A stretch of 64,000 nt of DNA from positions 3,348,001 through 3,412,000 of the forward strand of contig NZ_CP025815.1 in assembly GCF_003352045.1 (NCBI RefSeq). Reading direction: 5' to 3'. A program made the position numbers and the translations under genes. The notes beneath the pieces were generated by a model. It did not search any database and was not told the DNA's origin. It saw only the letters and a program-made list of their open reading frames with translations. This document shows positions 54,958 to 64,000 of the stretch, piece after piece; position 1 is the stretch's first letter; each line of letters begins with the position of its first letter. This DNA comes from Sulfitobacter sp. JL08 (GTDB lineage Bacteria; Pseudomonadota; Alphaproteobacteria; Rhodobacterales; Rhodobacteraceae).

Positions 54958-55771
54958 CGGCAATTGCAATCCCCCCCAGCACGACGATCGATGCCAAAAC
55001 AAGGCGCAGGGTCAGCGCCTCGCCCAGAAACAAAACGCCGCCGATAATGGCGATCACCGGCACGCTAAGCTGCACGACAGCGGCAACCCCGGTGTCCAGC
55101 CTGGGCAGAATACTGTACCACAGCGCATATCCCAAACCGGATGTAACGGCCCCCGAAACGATGGCCAGACCGGCGCCGATCAACGTGACTGATGTGCCGC
55201 CCCCGACCAGAAGCAATGTCAGCAACGGAACCGCGATCAGGAAATTGGCAGCTGTCGCACCCAGCGCATCGGTCGCGCTGCGCCCTGCTATCGTGTAAAC
55301 GGCCCAGCCCAGCCCCGCTGCAATCATCATCATCGCGCCACTCAGATAGGGTGGTCCACCGAGCCCGGGCCAAAGCACATAGACCAACCCGCCAAACGCC
55401 AGTGCCGCGCCAACCAGTTGTTGGCGGCGTAATCCCCCTGGTTGGCGCGCAGCATGCCCCAGCATGGTGATCTGGACCGTGCCAAACAGGATCAGTGCGC
55501 CCAGCCCGGCGTCCAGTGTCAGATACGCCAGGGAAAAACCCACCATATAAACCGACAGCGAAAAGGCCCCGATCAATCGCGGGCGCCATTGCATCTGTAC
55601 GGGGCCACCGCGCACCGTCAGGATCATACCCAACATGACCGCACCCGAAACAACGCGGATCAACGCAAAACTGCCCGGATCAATGTGCATTCCGTCTACT
55701 GCCATGCGGTTCAGCACGGAATTCGCAGCAAAGGCCATCATGGTCAGGGTGGTCAGCAAGATCAGGCGCAC
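54905..55771 (-). CDS. EamA/DMT family transporter
   Basis: A 288-residue membrane protein with ten hydrophobic helices in two repeats of five, the drug/metabolite transporter (EamA) architecture. Family motifs include the SFALIRVVSGAVMLG segment and the helix following AALAFGGLVYVLWPG. The exported compound is unknown. It follows the beta-hydroxyacid dehydrogenase by four bases and overlaps the convergent Nudix gene by 53 bases. Confidence 0.86.
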   Translation of the reverse strand: MRLILLTTLTMMAFAANSVLNRMAVDGMHIDPGSFALIRVVSGAVMLGMILTVRGGPVQMQWRPRLIGAFSLSVYMVGFSLAYLTLDAGLGALILFGTVQITMLGHAARQPGGLRRQQLVGAALAFGGLVYVLWPGLGGPPYLSGAMMMIAAGLGWAVYTIAGRSATDALGATAANFLIAVPLLTLLLVGGGTSVTLIGAGLAIVSGAVTSGLGYALWYSILPRLDTGVAAVVQLSVPVIAIIGGVLFLGEALTLRLVLASIVVLGGIAIAVTTSPVQADRKAAPAQD

Positions 55772-55775
55772 GGGC

Positions 55776-56639
55776 TCAGGCCTTTTCGTAGGCAGTTGAA
55801 ATCAACGCAGCAATATCGTCGGGTCCCTGCCCGCCTGCCTGTGCGGCGCGCCAGCATTCCTGCGCGATCTGCAATGTTGGTACATCAAGGCCCAGATCAT
55901 GCGCGGCGCTTACGAACACGTCCGCATCCTTGCTGGCGCCATCAATATCAAAGCCGACAGATTTATCCTGCCCCAGAATTCTAGGCACGCGTCCAGCCAG
56001 CATGGGCGCGCCGGCAGGCCCGCCCGCCAGCACCGGCATGACCTGATCCAGCGCCAAACCAGATCGTTTTGCGATCTGCATCACATCCACCAAGACCGCC
56101 CAAAGCCCTTGCAACACGCTGTTGTTCACGATTTTCATGGCCAGCCCGCTGCCCAACGGCCCCACGTGATGCACCTGCCCTGCAATCATCGAAAGGACAG
56201 GCGCGGCGCGAGCGAAATCCTGTGCGGTTCCACCGGCAAAGACGCCGCACTGTCCCGCCAGAACCAGTTCAGGTCCGCCCGATATGGGTGCGTCCATCAA
56301 AGACCCGGCAGCCGAAACGGTTCTGTCCAGATACTCCTGAAGAACCTTTGGTGCGACCGTTGATGTATCAATGATCAACTTGCCTGAAATCTCTGATTCC
56401 AGCAGGGAATGCATCACGTCGCGCACGGCGCTTTCATCGAACAAGCTAAGCAAAATGACATCTGACCGAGTGACCAGATCAGCCAGCGTCATGCAAGGCG
56501 TCACACCCCAGCGCGCTGCCTCGGCAGTGCTGATGCCTGAACGTGTCCACGCGGCAACGTCCGCACCTTGCCCCGCCAGACGCTGCGCTATTGCGCGACC
56601 CATCCGGCCAAGACCCACAACGCCAAGCCTGTCACCCAT
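55776..56639 (-). CDS. NAD(P)-dependent beta-hydroxyacid dehydrogenase
   Basis: A 287-residue enzyme of the 3-hydroxyisobutyrate dehydrogenase family. The N-terminal Rossmann motif is VGLGRMGRAIAQRLA; the substrate-binding DAPISGGPELVLAGQ and the catalytic-Lys region GSGLAMKIVNNSVLQG (about 165-180) are intact. Substrates of relatives include tartronate semialdehyde and 3-hydroxyisobutyrate; which applies is unknown. It is transcribed with the EamA transporter. Confidence 0.88.
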   Translation of the reverse strand: MGDRLGVVGLGRMGRAIAQRLAGQGADVAAWTRSGISTAEAARWGVTPCMTLADLVTRSDVILLSLFDESAVRDVMHSLLESEISGKLIIDTSTVAPKVLQEYLDRTVSAAGSLMDAPISGGPELVLAGQCGVFAGGTAQDFARAAPVLSMIAGQVHHVGPLGSGLAMKIVNNSVLQGLWAVLVDVMQIAKRSGLALDQVMPVLAGGPAGAPMLAGRVPRILGQDKSVGFDIDGASKDADVFVSAAHDLGLDVPTLQIAQECWRAAQAGGQGPDDIAALISTAYEKA

Positions 56640-56781
56640 CTATGTGCCCCCTGTTTCGGTTTGTTGGTTTACCATACGCGAACCGGCACAGGGCGCAATT
56701 TGCCTTTGGCTTGGGTGGCATGTTTCGCCACCGTAAATCTTGCGCGCCGCAGCAGCGCGATAGATGCGGTGCCAAACGGAA

Positions 56782-56808
56782 AAAGGCCCGCCAATCCGGC
56801 GGGCCTTT
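56782..56808 (-). terminator. groESL terminator
   Basis: AAAGGCCCGCC (56782-56792) pairs with GGCGGGCCTTT (56798-56808) in an 11-bp stem with a five-base loop. Read on the minus strand it ends in a T-run (TTTTT) and lies about 29 bases after the groEL stop, so it ends the groES-groEL transcript. Confidence 0.88.
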
Positions 56809-56836
56809 CCCTTACTTCACAGTGCCAAAGGCTGGC

Positions 56837-58504
<1,668 letters not shown>

Positions 58505-58535
58505 CTAGTGTTTCATTGAATAGAAGGTGCGCGAC

Positions 58536-58823
58536 TTAGGAGATGATCCCCATGATGTCGCTTTCTTTCATCATAAGCAGCTCTTCGCCGTCGAGTGTGA
58601 CCTCGGTGCCCGACCATTTGCCGAACAGGATTTTGTCACCGGCTTTTACAGCCATTTCGATCAGTTCGCCGCTGTCTTTGCGCGCGCCTTCGCCTGTGGC
58701 GACAACTTCGCCTTCGCTGGGCTTTTCTTTTGCGCTATCGGGGATGATCAATCCGCCCTTGGTTTTCTCTTCGCTTTCTGTGCGGCGAACCAGCACACGG
58801 TCATGAAGCGGTTTCAATGCCAT
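58536..58823 (-). CDS. groS: Co-chaperonin GroES
   Basis: A 95-residue Hsp10, lid of the GroEL chamber. [31 protein letters not shown] contains the mobile loop ([10 protein letters not shown]). It is the first gene of the operon, controlled by the upstream CIRCE operator and promoter. Confidence 0.97.
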   Translation of the reverse strand: MALKPLHDRVLVRRTESEEKTKGGLIIPDSAKEKPSEGEVVATGEGARKDSGELIEMAVKAGDKILFGKWSGTEVTLDGEELLMMKESDIMGIIS

Positions 58824-58861
58824 CTTTGCAGCTCCTTAAGGCTCAAAGTTTCTCCCATTGA

Positions 58862-58880
58862 CCCTTCGCAGTCCGAAGGG
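58862..58880 (-). other. Small hairpin in the groES leader
   Basis: CCCTTCG and CGAAGGG pair over seven bases around a five-base loop, between the CIRCE element and groES. It could stabilise the leader RNA; no T-run follows. Confidence 0.45.
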
Positions 58881-58883
58881 CCG

Positions 58884-58910
58884 TTATCACTCACCCCATG
58901 CGAGTGATAA
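58884..58910. promoter_or_regulatory. CIRCE operator (HrcA site)
   Basis: TTATCACTC-N9-GAGTGATAA is a perfect inverted repeat with the standard nine-base spacer. The consensus is TTAGCACTC-N9-GAGTGCTAA; the two differences are symmetric. It lies just downstream of the -10 region of groES, the normal place for HrcA repression. Confidence 0.92.
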
Positions 58911-58917
58911 CGAGGTG

Positions 58918-58947
58918 TAGCTAAGGATGCCGGAGGCCCGAGTCAAG
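58918..58947 (-). promoter_or_regulatory. groS: Candidate groES promoter
   Basis: On the minus strand CTTGACT is followed, 17 bases after TTGACT, by TAGCTA. The -35 box is good and the -10 box is weak. The position immediately upstream of CIRCE supports it. It has the CTTG core used by RpoH promoters but lacks CCCCAT. Confidence 0.5.
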
Positions 58948-59047
58948 CTGCGAGCGACAAAAATTTGAACAAGTTCAACATTGCTTTCTGTTGAGCTTTG
59001 TTATCTTCGCACGTAGCCTTGAGTTCGTTGAATTTCAAGGAATTGCC

Positions 59048-60037
59048 ATGATCTTTCGTTTTGCCGTGACACTGCTGTTTCTGGCTGTGCCTTTGATCGC
59101 TGCCGCACAATGTGGCGGAGGCGACTTGCGCTTGCAGATGCCCCAAGGCGAAGCCGATGATCTGGCCCGCAACGTCCAGAACATCCCGTTTGCCACCGGC
59201 AATCACTGGCGTGCGGTCAAAGACGCGCGGACAGTCCATGTGATCGGCACCATCCATGTCTATGATCCTCGGCTGGAACCGGTGATGGACGGATTGCGGC
59301 CCCTGATCGAAAGCGCAGACCTGATCCTGCTTGAAGCGACGCCGGAAGAAGAAAAGAAACTGCAAGCGGCGATCACCACAAATCCTGCGCTGGTTTTTCT
59401 GACCGACGGCCCCACCCTGCCCGAACTGATGCCGGAAGAAGATTGGCAACGCTTGTCCGCAGCGGCAGCATCCCGTCGCATCCCGCCGTTCATGGCCTCG
59501 AAATTCCAGCCATGGTATCTGTCTTTGCTGATGGGCATTCCCGGTTGCGCCATGCAAGAGGCTGTCGCAGGGGCGCGCGGTCTTGATCATATGATCGGTG
59601 ATATCGCAACCGCAGCCAACGTGCCGATGCGCGCGCTGGAACCGTTCGATATGCTGTTCGGCTTGTTCAATGGCGACACGCTGGAAGAACAGATCAGGAT
59701 GCTGACCCTGAGCGTGATGCCGGATCAAGTGTCCGAAGATGCTCTTTTCACTCTCAAGGAAACCTATTTCGAACAAAGCCCCGCAGAAGCATGGGAGTTT
59801 TCGCGTTATCTGGCCCACACCCTACTTGACCTGCCAACAGCCGAGGTTGACGCGCTGTTCGGCGAACTGGAAGACCTGTTGCTGATCCAGCGTAATGCCG
59901 CATGGATGCCAATAATTGAGGGGGCATCAGGCGATTTGATTGTTGTTGCCGTTGGCGGCGCGCACCTCATGGGCGAAAATGGCGTTCTGCAATTGCTGGA
60001 AAACGCAGGTTACGCCCTGACGCGTCAGACGTTTTAA
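59048..60037 (+). CDS. TraB/GumN family protein
   Basis: A 329-residue exported protein: signal peptide of about 20 residues (AVPLIAAAQ), then the TraB-like domain. Its first motif is VHVIGTIHVYD, the ADLILLEATPEE acid follows, and the C-terminal VAVGGAHLMGENGVLQLL completes the GxxH/GxxH pair. Family members are proposed metalloproteases of the Tiki fold; the substrate is unknown. The ATG at 59048 has AAGGAA upstream; the frame is open to 58991. Confidence 0.88.
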   Translation: MIFRFAVTLLFLAVPLIAAAQCGGGDLRLQMPQGEADDLARNVQNIPFATGNHWRAVKDARTVHVIGTIHVYDPRLEPVMDGLRPLIESADLILLEATPEEEKKLQAAITTNPALVFLTDGPTLPELMPEEDWQRLSAAAASRRIPPFMASKFQPWYLSLLMGIPGCAMQEAVAGARGLDHMIGDIATAANVPMRALEPFDMLFGLFNGDTLEEQIRMLTLSVMPDQVSEDALFTLKETYFEQSPAEAWEFSRYLAHTLLDLPTAEVDALFGELEDLLLIQRNAAWMPIIEGASGDLIVVAVGGAHLMGENGVLQLLENAGYALTRQTF

Positions 60038-60714
60038 TCAACGCCATCATCGCCCCAGCTATAGGCCCAGTGTTTTAACCCGTCCGCGCCTTGATCGGTA
60101 AGCCGGTAAACACCCGTGCGCACCCGTTCGAACCAGCCGTAATGGTTGTCGGCCATGATCCGCGTTGCCACAGACACCTGCACGGCACGGGCCACATCCG
60201 ATCCCTTGCTGGGTCCATGCTCTGCCAGATGGGCCGCACAGCGCAGCGCTTCTTGTCTGTATCCGGTGACGATACCGAACCGCGTGGCCCCGCCTGCGTT
60301 GGGGTCCCCGTCCAGCCGGTCAAACTCTTTCAACAGGCGGTTCGTGCGTTTCCTTGACTTGCGCGGTGCGTAAGGCCCTGGGTCGCATAACACTTCGGCC
60401 CGCTTGCCATCGCGCACGACAATCAGGCCAAGCCCCAATCGGCGGCAAAGCGCCAGATTGTCCTTGGTGGCACGCTTGGCGGTTTTGCCACTGGGTTTGG
60501 GCACCCCCAGATACACCTGATCCGTGATGGCCAGGCGGGCAATGGCCTGATGAAACAGGCTCAGACTGAACCGCAATTTCAATTCGACGATGACAGGCGG
60601 GTCATCGCCGCGCCGCGCCACCAGATCCGCCGCCCCGACTTCGCCCTTGACGGTATAACCCTGCCGTTCTAGCAGAGCCTTAATCGGCGGATAGAGATCA
60701 CTTTCGCGGTTCAT
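60034..60714 (-). CDS. DUF2161 PD-(D/E)XK-type nuclease-like protein
   Basis: A 226-residue protein. The N-terminal half has the nuclease-fold pattern: YTVKGEVGAADLVAR, then PPVIVELKLRFSLSLFHQAI with ELK as the (D/E)XK element. DUF2161 proteins are annotated as PD-(D/E)XK phosphodiesterases; activity is unproven. The C-terminal half resembles a winged helix (VARAVQVSVATRIMADNHYGWFERVRTGVYRLTDQG). The ATG at 60714 is chosen; it converges with the TraB gene by four bases. Confidence 0.85.
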   Translation of the reverse strand: MNRESDLYPPIKALLERQGYTVKGEVGAADLVARRGDDPPVIVELKLRFSLSLFHQAIARLAITDQVYLGVPKPSGKTAKRATKDNLALCRRLGLGLIVVRDGKRAEVLCDPGPYAPRKSRKRTNRLLKEFDRLDGDPNAGGATRFGIVTGYRQEALRCAAHLAEHGPSKGSDVARAVQVSVATRIMADNHYGWFERVRTGVYRLTDQGADGLKHWAYSWGDDGVD

Positions 60715-60834
60715 ACACGGCAGACTAGGCGATGTTGCGGGCAGCGTCCATTTGTCCCCATCCACACCGTGACAACCTGATTTCGCCCCCGTATAAGGCG
60801 GCCAAATCCGACCCTTATTTCAGGAACACACGTT

Positions 60835-61755
60835 ATGACCATCCAAGTATTCGGACACAAATCCCCAGACACAGACAGCACCGGCAGCCCGATTATCTGG
60901 GCCTGGTATCTGAACGAAATCAAGGGCGAAAAGGCCGAAGCTGTCCTGTTGGGCGAACCCAATACAGAGGCCGCGTTCATGCTGAAACGCTGGGATCTTC
61001 CAAAACCGGCGATCATGTCGGATCTGAAAGCCGACACACCGGTGGTGATCGTAGACACCAACAACCCCGCCGAATTGCCCGACAACATCAACGATGCCGA
61101 CATTCTGGCAATCATCGACCATCACAAACTGGTCGGCGGGCTGGAAACCAAAGGCCCGATTGATATCACCATCCGTCCGCTGGCCTGCACCGCCACGCTG
61201 ATGCACGATCTGATGGGGGATGACGCCGCCAAGATGCCCGACTGGGCCAAAGGCGCCATGCTGACCTGTATCCTGTCAGACACTCTTGAATTCCGCAGCC
61301 CGACAACAACGCCGACTGACAAGGCGCTGGCTGAGTCGCTTGCCGCTGATCTTGGCCTGTCGATCCCCGAATACGCGGCCGAAATGTTCGCGGCGAAATC
61401 GGACGTTTCTTCCTTTTCCGAAGCGGAATTGCTGCGCATGGATTCCAAGGAATACGAAGTTGGCGGAAAACAGTTCCGCGTATCGGTTCTGGAAACCACT
61501 TCGCCCCAAATGGTTCTTGACCGCAAGAATGCGCTGATGGCCGCGATGACAGGTGTCGCACAGGAAGACGGCGCCGATCAGGTGTTGCTGTTTGTTGTCG
61601 ATATCCTGAACGAAGAAGCAACGCTTTTGGTACCCAATGATCTGGTGCGCAATGTCGCCAAGAAAAGCTTTAACGCGGATGCAACCGGCGACAGCGTAGT
61701 TCTTCCGGGGATCATGAGCCGCAAGAAACAGATTATCCCGAACCTGAAGGTTTAA
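60835..61755 (+). CDS. ppaC: Manganese-dependent inorganic pyrophosphatase (family II)
   Basis: A 306-residue DHH/DHHA2 phosphoesterase that hydrolyses pyrophosphate. Metal ligands lie in FGHKSPDTDSTGS and IIDHHKLVGG, and the C-terminal SRKKQIIP binds substrate. This manganese type is typical of Firmicutes and some roseobacters, while many alphaproteobacteria use family I. It is followed by a good terminator. Confidence 0.94.
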   Translation: MTIQVFGHKSPDTDSTGSPIIWAWYLNEIKGEKAEAVLLGEPNTEAAFMLKRWDLPKPAIMSDLKADTPVVIVDTNNPAELPDNINDADILAIIDHHKLVGGLETKGPIDITIRPLACTATLMHDLMGDDAAKMPDWAKGAMLTCILSDTLEFRSPTTTPTDKALAESLAADLGLSIPEYAAEMFAAKSDVSSFSEAELLRMDSKEYEVGGKQFRVSVLETTSPQMVLDRKNALMAAMTGVAQEDGADQVLLFVVDILNEEATLLVPNDLVRNVAKKSFNADATGDSVVLPGIMSRKKQIIPNLKV

Positions 61756-61775
61756 CCTTTCAATGCAGACAAACG

Positions 61776-61808
61776 GGGCGTGCATGATTTGATCGGCGCG
61801 CCCTTTTT
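61776..61808 (+). terminator. Terminator after ppaC
   Basis: GGGCGTGC (61776-61783) pairs with GCGCGCCC (61796-61803) with one G-T pair, followed by five T. It ends the ppaC transcript and lies at the tail of the convergent Hint gene. Confidence 0.78.
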
Positions 61809-61828
61809 GCTGCGGCAACCAACAGGTC

Positions 61829-62791
61829 TTAAACCGGCTGAAGCATTGCGGCCTCAAATTCCTTAAGCATTTTCCGCGCCGCTGCGCCAAATCCGGTGGG
61901 CATCGCACCGGGGGTATCGGCAAAGATTGCCGCCAGTTCCTGCAATCCTTCGGACCCCATCGCACTCAGCGCCTCTTCGCCCAAATACAGGCTCTCGGCT
62001 TTGGCCCCTTCGGCCAACAACACCTCGTGACGGTCCAGCAAGATGTGAAAGTATTCAACAGGTGTAACGGGCGTGACAATCTCGATCTCAGGCCAGTTGA
62101 TCAGGCTTTTCGCCGGCACCAGCACTTCGGCTTCGCCAAACAACAACTCTACTGCCGGCCCCGCCATTAGAATGCGGTGCTGCTGGGACACAAAAAGATC
62201 ACGTTGCGGCACCCCGGCCCCTAACGCGCCCGCTGCAATCCGGACCGGGCGCAGCGCCGTTTTTTCATTCAGGTCCTGAACCGATACAGCACTGCTTTCG
62301 ATCCACCGGACATGTTGTGGGCCGTGGTCAACCGTGGCCACCAGATCCCCGACATTCAAATCCTGAACCGCAACGGCCCCGGACGGTGTGTCGATAAGCG
62401 TTCCCGCACAAAAGCATACGCCCTCGATCGTCACTGTGACCAGCAACGTTTCCGTCTGGTTGTTGATCCCGCCCCCCGGCGGGAATGCAAAGGCCGTGAA
62501 CGTGACTTCAAACGTGTCTGAAACGATCTCTCCGTTGTCCAATGCGTCAAACTCGACCGGATCAACGACATAAGTCCATTCGCCGGTCGTGCCATCGATC
62601 GTGGCCGTCCCGATCCCGGGGTCATCGGAAATATCCCATGTGGTGAACCACAGGCTCCAACCGGGATTATTGAACGTGACAGTGGCGTCAAGATCGCCGG
62701 TCGCGTCATTGGGTGGCTCACCCGTGACAAACCCGGTGCTGTCACCGGTGATATCGATATCAATCGCGCCAGGCGGGGCTACCGATACCAT
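61829..62791 (-). CDS. VCBS-like plus Hint domain protein
   Basis: A 320-residue protein. Residues about 1-120 resemble a VCBS/cadherin-like repeat (GIGTATIDGTTGEWTYVVD, DTFEVTFTAFAFPPGGGIN). The Hint domain begins at Cys126 (CFCAGTLIDTPSG), with its nucleophile Cys intact, and continues through VRPIRIA-like and SQQHRILMAGPAVELLFGEAEVLVPAKSLIN to VEYFHILLDRHEVLLAEGAKAESLY. A helical C-terminus of about 50 residues follows. It lies four bases after the HlyC-like gene. No signal peptide or RTX repeats are seen. Whether it self-cleaves is unknown. Confidence 0.84.
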   Translation of the reverse strand: MVSVAPPGAIDIDITGDSTGFVTGEPPNDATGDLDATVTFNNPGWSLWFTTWDISDDPGIGTATIDGTTGEWTYVVDPVEFDALDNGEIVSDTFEVTFTAFAFPPGGGINNQTETLLVTVTIEGVCFCAGTLIDTPSGAVAVQDLNVGDLVATVDHGPQHVRWIESSAVSVQDLNEKTALRPVRIAAGALGAGVPQRDLFVSQQHRILMAGPAVELLFGEAEVLVPAKSLINWPEIEIVTPVTPVEYFHILLDRHEVLLAEGAKAESLYLGEEALSAMGSEGLQELAAIFADTPGAMPTGFGAAARKMLKEFEAAMLQPV

Positions 62792-62795
62792 CAGA

Positions 62796-63410
62796 TCACG
62801 CCCCGCGATCCAGCAAACGTTTGAACGCCGCTTTCTTGTAAAGATGCATGTGTACCGTTCCGTCTTCTGTTCTGGTCCACTCGACGATCCGTTCGCGCGT
62901 CAGGTCACTGTCCATTCGATTGGTACGGACTCTTTCGTGGGGAATTTCACGCTTCAGTATGTCAACAATTTGACGGATCTGACCAAAAGGCGCGACCATA
63001 TCCACGATCCAGAAGGACGAACCGCTGGCGAAATCCTTGTCGGTCAAAGGCTTGCCTTCGATCGCATACTTCCGCTCCGCATCATCCGACAGGCCTGCAA
63101 ACGTTACGAACCCGCGCGGAAACCCGTTTTGTCGAAAGATATGATACTGGCGCAGGCGCAGCGGCGTTTCAAAAGCGTAAATCGCCTGTGTCAAAGACCG
63201 TTTGTTATGGGTTTTTGTCAGACCCGACAAATACAGCATCGCACCCAGATCGGCATATGCCTCTGGCGCGACATCAAACCAGCCTTTCGGATACGTCTGT
63301 TCCAATGCCTGCTGCCTTTTTGGCTTATTGACAACAGTCTGCCACGACACGCCCCATTTTTGAAGAGTCCGTATGACCGCTCCCTGCGCAAAACATCGCC
63401 AGTGTTCCAA
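62796..63410 (-). CDS. HlyC-like toxin-activating lysine acyltransferase
   Basis: A 204-residue protein from a TTG start, or about 184 from a GTG at 63350. The HlyC/ApxC family pattern is clear: LYLSGLTKTHNKRS with the catalytic His (His68), and SGSSFWIVDMVAPFG with the catalytic Asp (Asp137). Their spacing of 69 residues equals that between His23 and Asp92 of HlyC. HlyC transfers acyl chains from acyl-ACP to lysines of RTX pro-toxins. No RTX toxin gene is adjacent; the next gene encodes a VCBS-Hint protein. The start is uncertain because no ATG precedes the domain. Confidence 0.85.
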   Translation of the reverse strand: MEHWRCFAQGAVIRTLQKWGVSWQTVVNKPKRQQALEQTYPKGWFDVAPEAYADLGAMLYLSGLTKTHNKRSLTQAIYAFETPLRLRQYHIFRQNGFPRGFVTFAGLSDDAERKYAIEGKPLTDKDFASGSSFWIVDMVAPFGQIRQIVDILKREIPHERVRTNRMDSDLTRERIVEWTRTEDGTVHMHLYKKAAFKRLLDRGA

Positions 63411-63514
63411 ATGCGCCCCATGTGGTCCGGGCGGGATATTTCTGGTGGCCCCGGCCTGATGGTTCTTTTATGCAGAACAGGCGCCTTCCCCTTTGTCCAA
63501 ATCCCGAGGTTTGA

Positions 63515-64000
63515 ATGACCCAGATTATCTCTGCCCTGTCCGACATCTCTGACACTTATGAGGCCCTGTTTGTGGATCTGTGGGGGTGCGTTCATGATGG
63601 CGTGAAAGCGTTGCCCGAGGCTGTTGCGGCATTGCAGGCGTATCGCGCCAAAGGGGGCGCTGTTGTTCTGGTCACAAATTCGCCCAAACCCCGCGCTGGT
63701 GTCGCAAGCCAGATGAAATCCTTCGGCGTGCCCGATGATGCCTGGGACACCATTGCAACATCCGGGGATTCCGCGCGATCGGCGATGTTTCAGGGTGCGG
63801 TTGGCAAAAATGTCTATTTCATGGGTGAATGGGACAGAGATGCTGCATTTTTCGAACCGATCCATCTATTGGACAATCCTGTCGACATAAAACGCGTCCC
63901 GCTGGATCAGGCCGACGGGATTGTATGTTGCGGACCGTTCGACCCGATGGCCGACCCGGATGTGAACCGCCCCGACTTTCTGTACGCAAAGCAAAAAGGT
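63515..64000 (+). CDS. TIGR01459-type HAD hydrolase, N-terminal part
   Basis: The first 162 residues of a gene running off the window. HAD motif 1 reads LFVDLWGCVHDG and motif 2 VLVTNSPKPR, as in the TIGR01459 HAD-IIA group (CbbY/NagD-like) found in alphaproteobacteria. The substrate is unknown. The ATG at 63515 follows CCGAGG by six bases. It diverges from the HlyC-like gene. Confidence 0.85.
   Translation, partial: MTQIISALSDISDTYEALFVDLWGCVHDGVKALPEAVAALQAYRAKGGAVVLVTNSPKPRAGVASQMKSFGVPDDAWDTIATSGDSARSAMFQGAVGKNVYFMGEWDRDAAFFEPIHLLDNPVDIKRVPLDQADGIVCCGPFDPMADPDVNRPDFLYAKQKG

Overview
The window is chromosomal DNA from an alphaproteobacterium, almost certainly a Rhodobacteraceae/Roseobacter-group organism. 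This rests on gene content read from the sequence: a VPLPA-type C-terminal sorting signal, two Hint-domain proteins, DUF1467 next to methylmalonyl-CoA epimerase, DUF1150 next to Hsp20, DUF6478, DUF2161, a TIGR01459-type HAD protein, fused sulfate adenylyltransferase/APS kinase, and a CtrA-like box. No rRNA, tRNA, IS element, prophage or CRISPR array was found. Genes are densely packed with many 4-base stop/start overlaps.

Layout. 1-10 kb: the end of an ornithine cyclodeaminase-like gene, a hydrolase, an MFS transporter, zapE, then a leftward cluster of a very large ABC-exporter-like protein, a CPBP protease, accD and folC. 10-17 kb: ilvD, a lipoprotein, two small Rhodobacteraceae proteins, DUF1203, and a C-terminally short dnaE2 without imuA/imuB beside it. 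17-28 kb: gpmI-envC-ctpA, nitroreductase and EI24 genes, DUF1467/mce, a response regulator, GNAT, aspS and a CFA-synthase-like gene. 28-36 kb: carB, a small lipoprotein, a VPLPA-CTERM protein, a KAS III-like enzyme, a CII-like regulator, and tdk behind a strongly structured leader. 36-42 kb: leftward 2-hydroxyacid dehydrogenase, csaA, proC and ybjN-like genes, then ubiK and rightward lgt-midA-like-pgeF.

42-50 kb: a 47-residue basic mini-protein followed by a structured RNA and a strong terminator, a Hint protein lacking the usual cysteine, Lrp, trxB, sat-cysC, an acyl-CoA ligase, a GT10-like transferase, DUF1150 and Hsp20. 50-59 kb: ydcH-like, purE, purK, an orphan phnM, a lipase-like gene, Nudix, EamA, a beta-hydroxyacid dehydrogenase, and groES-groEL with a CIRCE operator. 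59-64 kb: TraB/GumN, DUF2161, Mn-dependent pyrophosphatase, then a leftward pair encoding a HlyC-like toxin acyltransferase and a VCBS/Hint protein, and a partial HAD hydrolase.

Most of the window is housekeeping. The loci that repay attention are: the ABC-like protein at 6913-9987, whose catalytic ATPase motifs all look lost and which carries an insertion of about 250 residues; the HlyC-like/VCBS-Hint pair at 61829-63410; the mutually exclusive RNA helices upstream of tdk; and the mini-ORF plus structured RNA ahead of the Cys-less Hint protein. All calls are from reading the sequence; no database search or folding program was run.
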